NCBI GenBank assembly: GCA_031393795.1
Contig: JANMWE010000272.1
Location: forward strand, 1 to 43,772
Direction of reading: 5' to 3'
From: CAMLHU01 sp031393795
GTDB taxonomy: Bacteria > Gemmatimonadota > Gemmatimonadetes > Gemmatimonadales > GWC2-71-9
DNA length: 43,772 nucleotides
Notes under the pieces: model-generated
The model's database searches: none
Told to the model about the DNA's origin: nothing
Seen by the model: the letters and a program-made list of their open reading frames with translations, nothing else
In this document: positions 40,198-43,772 of the stretch, one piece after another
How the letters are laid out: each line of letters starts with the position of its first letter
How positions within the stretch are numbered: the stretch's first letter is position 1
Position numbers and translations under genes: made by a program

Positions 40198-41191
40198 GAT
40201 CGGCGTCCTCGGCGCCCTCGTGTGGGACGTGATCCACGGCCGCGACCCGGCGCAGGGGGTCGTGGAGGAGTGGGGCGGGATCGCCTACTCGCTCGCGGCG
40301 ATGGACGCGGCGCTGCCCGAGGATTGGGAGATCGTCCCCCTCATCAAGGTGGGACACGACCGGGCGCGGCAGGCGGCGGAGTTCGCGTGCACGCTCGATC
40401 ACTTCCCGGCCCACGCCCGCTTCATCGAAGTGCCGGTGGCCAACAACATGGTGGAGCTCCGCTACCAGTCGGCCGAGCGGCGCTGCGAGCGGATGGCGGG
40501 GGGGGTGCCAGGGTGGAACTGGGCCGAGCTCGGGCCGATGGTGCAGGACCTCGACGCGCTGTACGTGAACTTCATCAGCGGGTTCGAGATGTGCCGCTGG
40601 ACCGCGAAGAACCTGCGCCAGGGGTTCCACGGCCCGATCTATGCCGACCTCCATTCCCTCTTCCTCGGGATGCGGGGCGACGGCGTGCGCACGCTGCAGC
40701 CCCTCGCTGACATCGGCGAGTGGTTCTCCTGCTTCGATACGGTGCAGCTCAACGAAGAAGAGATGCGGACCCTGGGCGATGACCCGATGGCGCTCTCGGC
40801 CGAGATGTTGCGCGCCGGGGTCACCCTGCTCAACGTCACGCTCGGTGCCAAGGGGGTGGCCTACATCCACGCTCCCGGCAATGAGGTCCGAAGTCCGAGG
40901 TCCAAGGTCCGAGGTGCAGAGACGCAGGCACCCGGGCGACCCGCACTTCGCACTTCGGACTTCGGACATTCCACGATCCGAAGCGCACGCATCGCCCCGC
41001 CTCCCGTCGAGGCCACCGACACCACCGGCTGCGGCGACGTCTTCGGCGCCACTTGTGCGGCGCGGCTCGCGGCCGGGGACAGCGTGGAGGAGGCGCTCCA
41101 ACGCGCCAACCAGGCCGCGGCGCGGAGTGCGACCCATCGCGGGGCCACCAGCCTGGCCGCGTATCTCAAAGGTGGATTGGTGACGGCGTGA
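40190..41191 (+). CDS. PfkB-family carbohydrate kinase carrying an in-frame repeat insertion
   Basis: A 333-aa ribokinase-fold protein. TTG 40190 with GGAGG upstream gives MPKIGVLGALVWDVIHGRD; GGIAYSLAAMDAALPEDWEI is the substrate side. QLNEEEMRTLGDD and LLNVTLGAKGVAYIHAPG are family segments, and the terminal motif DTTGCGDVFGATCAARLAAG holds the catalytic Asp and anion hole. Between HAPG and the terminal motif lies about 30 extra residues (VRSPRSKVRGAETQ... to SDFGHST) exactly encoded by the heptamer hairpin at 40885-40967. The frame is preserved and the active site intact, so the enzyme may still work. Substrate is unknown. It overlaps ROK and the HATPase gene. Confidence 0.88.
   Translation: MPKIGVLGALVWDVIHGRDPAQGVVEEWGGIAYSLAAMDAALPEDWEIVPLIKVGHDRARQAAEFACTLDHFPAHARFIEVPVANNMVELRYQSAERRCERMAGGVPGWNWAELGPMVQDLDALYVNFISGFEMCRWTAKNLRQGFHGPIYADLHSLFLGMRGDGVRTLQPLADIGEWFSCFDTVQLNEEEMRTLGDDPMALSAEMLRAGVTLLNVTLGAKGVAYIHAPGNEVRSPRSKVRGAETQAPGRPALRTSDFGHSTIRSARIAPPPVEATDTTGCGDVFGATCAARLAAGDSVEEALQRANQAAARSATHRGATSLAAYLKGGLVTA
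40885..40967. repeat. Heptamer hairpin inside the pfkB coding sequence
   Basis: The left arm (40885-40917) reads GTCCGAA, GTCCGAG, GTCCAAG, GTCCGAG, GTGC; the right arm (40943-40967) is complementary in GTCCGAA/GTGCGAA units on the other strand. Loop 25 nt. It belongs to the same sequence family as 35609-35713 (24/25 identity). It is in frame and lacks stops, although 7-mers shift frame within it. Confidence 0.92.
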
Positions 41192-42111
41192 CGCGGGTCG
41201 TGGAGGTCCCGGCCAGCTTCGACGACCGCACGTTCGAGCAGTTCGCGGCGTCGGTCGCCGCGGGGCCGCTCACCGACAAGATGCTCTTCGACGCGCGGGG
41301 GGCGCAGTGGGCCTCGCCCTACGCCTTCGTCTCGATGCTGGCCGTGGCGCAGGCGATCCTCGACGCCAAGGGACCCAAGCCCCTCTTCACCGCCCCGGAA
41401 GACGCCAACGTGGCGAGTTACTGGGCCAAGGCGGGCTTCTTCGCGCAGGCGGTGGACCTCTTCGAGATCCACGGCAAGGTGCCGAAGCGGAAGGCCGAGG
41501 AGGAGAGCCATATGCTCCTCCCGGTGACCGCGATCCGCGCGTCGGAGGATGTGCACGAAGTGGTGGACCGCATCCACCAGAAGGCGGCGGTGCTCCTCAC
41601 GAAAGAGCTCGGACTGGAAGCTCGCGCCACCATGGGGTTCGCGACCGCGCTCTCCGAGGCGTGCCAGAACGTGGTCGAGCACGCTGGTGCGGTGGGCTGG
41701 GTGGGCGTCCACGCCTACAGTTATCGGAAGCGGCTCGGCAAGCGGGTAGTGGTGATCGCGGTCGGGGACGGCGGAGTGGGGTTCCGGCGCTCCCTGGAGC
41801 CGACGCAGGCCAAGCGGATCGGCGACCGGTGGGGCGATGGCGCGGCACTCGAGTGTGCCCTCATCCAGGGGATCAGCCGGTTCCGCGATCCGGGACGAGG
41901 ACAAGGTCTGCAGGGCATAAAGCGTTATCTTGCGCGCTGGGATGGGAAGATCTCCATCCGGAGCGGCGGCGCGAAGCTGGCCATCGTGCCGTCGTGGGAC
42001 GACGAAGCACCCCTGCAGGAACGCCTCCCCGTATTCCCCGGAGCCCAGGTGCAGATCACGATCCCAGCGCAGGCGGACGGGCGGGCAGGTGGACAGGCGG
42101 ACAAAGCCTGA
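41188..42111 (+). CDS. STAS-like domain fused to a GHKL/HATPase domain
   Basis: A 307-aa cytoplasmic protein starting at GTG 41188 inside the pfkB stop (GTGA). Residues about 1-100 look STAS-like (KMLFDARGAQWASPYAFVSM, with S43 where anti-anti-sigma proteins carry a phosphosite). Residues about 145-290 are a HATPase_c fold: N-box ALSEACQNVVEHAG, G1 IAVGDGGVGF, G2 GRGQGLQGIKRYL. This resembles RsbW/SpoIIAB-type serine kinases more than histidine kinases, as no dimerisation His domain is visible. The last codons (QADGRAGGQADKA) are encoded by four octamers of repeat DNA. It is coupled to the next gene by TGATG. Role: probably a partner-switching regulator; target unknown. Confidence 0.75.
   Translation: MTRVVEVPASFDDRTFEQFAASVAAGPLTDKMLFDARGAQWASPYAFVSMLAVAQAILDAKGPKPLFTAPEDANVASYWAKAGFFAQAVDLFEIHGKVPKRKAEEESHMLLPVTAIRASEDVHEVVDRIHQKAAVLLTKELGLEARATMGFATALSEACQNVVEHAGAVGWVGVHAYSYRKRLGKRVVVIAVGDGGVGFRRSLEPTQAKRIGDRWGDGAALECALIQGISRFRDPGRGQGLQGIKRYLARWDGKISIRSGGAKLAIVPSWDDEAPLQERLPVFPGAQVQITIPAQADGRAGGQADKA
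42070..42101 (+). repeat. Four tandem octamers at the 3' end of the HATPase gene
   Basis: Units CAGGCGGA, CGGGCGGG, CAGGTGGA and CAGGCGGA are contiguous. Unlike other elements it has no complementary arm and lies wholly within the coding sequence, ending 8 nt before the stop. Confidence 0.75.
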
Positions 42112-42662
42112 TGGTCACGACGATCGCCCTGGGTGAGCTGGTGGCCGAGGCAGTGCCGGGGCGGAGTGTGCGCTCACTCGTCACTCGCCCGACCGGGCAG
42201 GCGGTGCGGCTCCGGATCGAGGCGGCACTCGCGGGGTCGGGGGCGACGGTGGCGTTCCTCGACTTCTCGGCCCTCGACCTGATCGACTTCTCCTGCGCCG
42301 ACGAGGTGGTGGCCAAGCTCCTGATCCATACCGGCCCCACCCCCGAGCGGTACCTCGTTCTCGTCGGCCTGCACGACCACCAGGACGAAGAGATCGACCA
42401 CGTCCTCACCCGGCGGAACCTCGCGGTCCTCGCCTTCAAGGACAGCGCCTCCCGTCCGCGTCTCCTCGGCAACGTGCGGGCCGAGCATCGGCTGGTCTTC
42501 GATGCCCTGGTCGATCACGGCGGCCCCGGCGATGCGCAGACCCTCGCCATCCGGCTCGGCCGTTCGGTGGACCTGGTGGCCGACGCGCTGCAGGCGCTGG
42601 CGCTGCACGGCGTGGTGTGGGCGACGGCGGGGACGTACCAGCCGCTGGTATACACCGCGTAG
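42111..42662 (+). CDS. STAS-like (DUF4325-type) protein with C-terminal winged helix
   Basis: A 183-aa protein. ATG 42111 shares TGATG with the previous stop. Residues about 20-110 contain VRLRIEAALAGSGATVAFLD and LDLIDFSCADEVVAKLL, a STAS-like layout with S61 at the phosphosite position and a DEVV helix as in DUF4325. Residues about 125-183 (HRLVFDALVDHGGPGDAQTL, LGRSVDLVADALQALALHGV) have a winged-helix pattern, so the protein may bind DNA or RNA. With the HATPase upstream this could be a kinase and its substrate. No sigma-factor gene is nearby. The stop TAG begins the 42662-42774 hairpin. Confidence 0.65.
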   Translation: MVTTIALGELVAEAVPGRSVRSLVTRPTGQAVRLRIEAALAGSGATVAFLDFSALDLIDFSCADEVVAKLLIHTGPTPERYLVLVGLHDHQDEEIDHVLTRRNLAVLAFKDSASRPRLLGNVRAEHRLVFDALVDHGGPGDAQTLAIRLGRSVDLVADALQALALHGVVWATAGTYQPLVYTA

Positions 42663-42774
42663 AGGGTCGAGTGCCAGCATCGAGTGGGCGAGAAAGCGGG
42701 TGAGCGCGAAAGCTGCTGATCCGCCTTTGTGCTTTCTCGCTCGCTCGCCAGCTCGCCCCTTGCACTCCACCCTC
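42662..42774. repeat. Hairpin between STAS-wH and DUF1003 genes
   Basis: Left arm 42662-42715 and right arm 42724-42774 pair over about 50 nt with mismatches, closed by an 8-nt loop. Arms consist of GAGCGAGAAAGCGGGTGAG-like words. Its right arm shares the 16-mer GAGTGCAAGGGGCGAG (other strand) with the 20644-20752 hairpin. It starts at the stop of the preceding gene and ends 15 nt before ATG 42789. Confidence 0.85.
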
Positions 42775-42788
42775 TCCCCTCGGCTCCC

Positions 42789-43346
42789 ATGTCCGGAATC
42801 ACCCCGCAGGAACTGGCCAAGCGCGTCCTCCGCACCGAATGGGAACACCTGAGCGCTCGGGAGCGACGGGTGATGGACGCGGTGCTGGATCGGGCGATGA
42901 TCTCGCGGAACCCCGACGCGGAGGCCACGACGGAGGTCCGCTCATTCGGCGAGGTCCTGGCCGATAAGATCGCGATGTTCGGCGGGTCGTGGACCTTCAT
43001 CCTGAGCTTCCTCGCGGTGCTCGCGGGATGGGTGGTCCTGAACACGATCATCGTGGCGAAGCGGGGCTCGACCTTCGACCCCTATCCCTACATCCTGCTC
43101 AATCTCTTCCTCTCGATGCTGGCCTCGCTCCAGGCCCCGGTGATCATGATGAGCCAGAACCGGCAGGCGCTGAAGGATCGGTCGGACGCGGCCCACGACT
43201 ATGAGGTGAACCTTAAGGCCGAGATCGAGATCCGGCAGCTGCACGAGAAGCTCGACGACATCCGGGAAAAGCGGTGGGAGGACCTGGTGCAGATGCAGAA
43301 GGAACAGATCGAGTACTTGAAGGCGATGGTCCCGAAGCAAGCCTGA
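42789..43346 (+). CDS. DUF1003 membrane protein
   Basis: A 185-aa protein with two transmembrane helices close together: SWTFILSFLAVLAGWVVLN and PYILLNLFLSMLASLQAPVI. The pattern ending APVIMMSQNRQALKDRSDAA is the DUF1003 signature, and the last 60 residues form a charged coiled coil (EIRQLHEKLDDIREKRWEDL). Homologues are inner-membrane proteins of unknown function; some annotations link them to cyclic-nucleotide or stress physiology, without firm evidence. ATG 42789 has no Shine-Dalgarno, and the sequence before it is pyrimidine-rich repeat arm. REP-like palindromes follow. Confidence 0.85.
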   Translation: MSGITPQELAKRVLRTEWEHLSARERRVMDAVLDRAMISRNPDAEATTEVRSFGEVLADKIAMFGGSWTFILSFLAVLAGWVVLNTIIVAKRGSTFDPYPYILLNLFLSMLASLQAPVIMMSQNRQALKDRSDAAHDYEVNLKAEIEIRQLHEKLDDIREKRWEDLVQMQKEQIEYLKAMVPKQA

Positions 43347-43360
43347 TCTCTGCGGCAGGA

Positions 43361-43489
43361 CCAATAGGGCGGGGCGCCTCGCCCCGCCATTGGAATAGAA
43401 AGCGATTTATAGGGCGGGGCCCCCGGCCCCGCCATCACCCGGTGCAAGCATCCGGGCAATGGCGGCGCGAGGGCGCGCCGCCCTATTGG
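43361..43489. repeat. Cluster of three REP-like palindromes
   Basis: Copies at 43361-43393, 43411-43433 and 43457-43489 share CCAATAGGGCGG and CGCCCCGCC/CGCCGCCATTG. The third is inverted relative to the first, so the cluster itself folds as a large palindrome (CCAATAGGGCGG to CCGCCCTATTGG). A fourth, distant copy is at 15665-15689. Confidence 0.85.
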
Positions 43490-43561
43490 CCCGTTGTTGA
43501 GATTCCGCCGCTCCGCGGGAACTCTCCCCTGGCCTCCCACCCTACCCGACCTAGATTGAGA

Positions 43562-43772
43562 CTACCCATCGACACCTAGGGCAACATGCGCCTGTTCCGC
43601 CGCCAAGGCGCGCTTGGTGACAGTGCTGGGACCAGTTGTGACCGTCACGCCGTATTTTCCGATGGTCACATCGGACAGGGGCTTCTCGGGGTCGTTGATG
43701 ACCTCCTGCGACCGCTTGTCGTCGGTTCCCATGATCGTTGTAATCCGCATCGTGTCGTAGACACTCGGGATC
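43562..43772 (-). CDS. Hypothetical protein, 5' end outside window
   Basis: Not recognised. The minus-strand frame is open from the stop at 43562 to the right edge, reading IPSVYDTMRITTIMGTDDKR, then SDVTIGKYGVTVTTGP and ALAAEQAHVALGVDG. ATG 43750 is in frame but has no Shine-Dalgarno, so the gene more likely starts outside. Composition (few Arg, many Thr/Val) is not shadow-like. It has no signal or membrane segment in the visible part. Confidence 0.4.
   Translation of the reverse strand, partial: IPSVYDTMRITTIMGTDDKRSQEVINDPEKPLSDVTIGKYGVTVTTGPSTVTKRALAAEQAHVALGVDG

Noticed and set aside
41188..42662. Anti-phage defence module
   Set aside because: No nuclease, toxin or other defence-type effector is visible; the pair looks like signalling proteins and neighbours are metabolic.

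Overview
This window is high-GC chromosomal DNA of a free-living, diderm-type bacterium. The combination of secreted M28 peptidases in tandem, SurA-like parvulins, a BatA/DUF58 pair, DUF4384, a GT/GH130 pair, many GTG/TTG starts and overlapping stop/start pairs fits Gemmatimonadota best. That assignment is inference from gene content; no rRNA or other marker is present. There is no phage, insertion sequence, integrase or CRISPR array. The gene set is largely housekeeping, and the unusual material is mostly between genes.

Layout. 1-2.3 kb (+): the end of a berberine-bridge-type FAD oxidase, a small P-loop NTPase and a secreted M28 peptidase, overlapping end to end. 2.4-6.3 kb (-): a glycosyltransferase fused to a helical domain, a GH130 enzyme and a 56-aa ORF. 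6.5-8.8 kb (+): cold-shock protein, then tryptophan dioxygenase and kynureninase. 8.9-12.8 kb (-): an ABC-F ATPase and two paralogous lipoproteins. 13-15.4 kb: SufE (+), a rhodanese (-) and a PAP2 protein (+). 15.5-19.3 kb (-): tRNA-Ile(GAT), an acidic mini-protein, TypA and HisD. 19.3-20.6 kb (+): a CNNM/CBS membrane protein. 20.7-30.6 kb (-): mfd, two parvulin-type isomerases and pdxA as one tightly coupled run, preceded by a DUF58 and BatA-like pair. 30.9-43.3 kb (+): a DUF4384 protein, two M28 peptidases, an AhpD-like protein, LepA, a GT9 transferase, then a coupled run of ROK kinase, PfkB kinase, STAS-HATPase and STAS-winged-helix genes, and DUF1003. A partial unknown gene enters at the right edge (-).

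Two genome-wide habits are visible. First, most intergenic gaps from 13 kb onward contain a long hairpin whose arms are degenerate tandem repeats of 7-10 nt. Many start at, or overlap, a stop codon. Two members lie in frame inside protein genes (pfkB and GT9), and arms of separated copies are nearly identical over 25 nt. Second, several genes without a Shine-Dalgarno sequence (kynA, lepA, sufE, DUF58, PAP2) have a TATATT/TATTTT-like box ending only 5-8 nt before the ATG, suggesting leaderless transcripts. A separate REP-like GC palindrome family occurs near 15.7 kb and in three copies at 43.4 kb.
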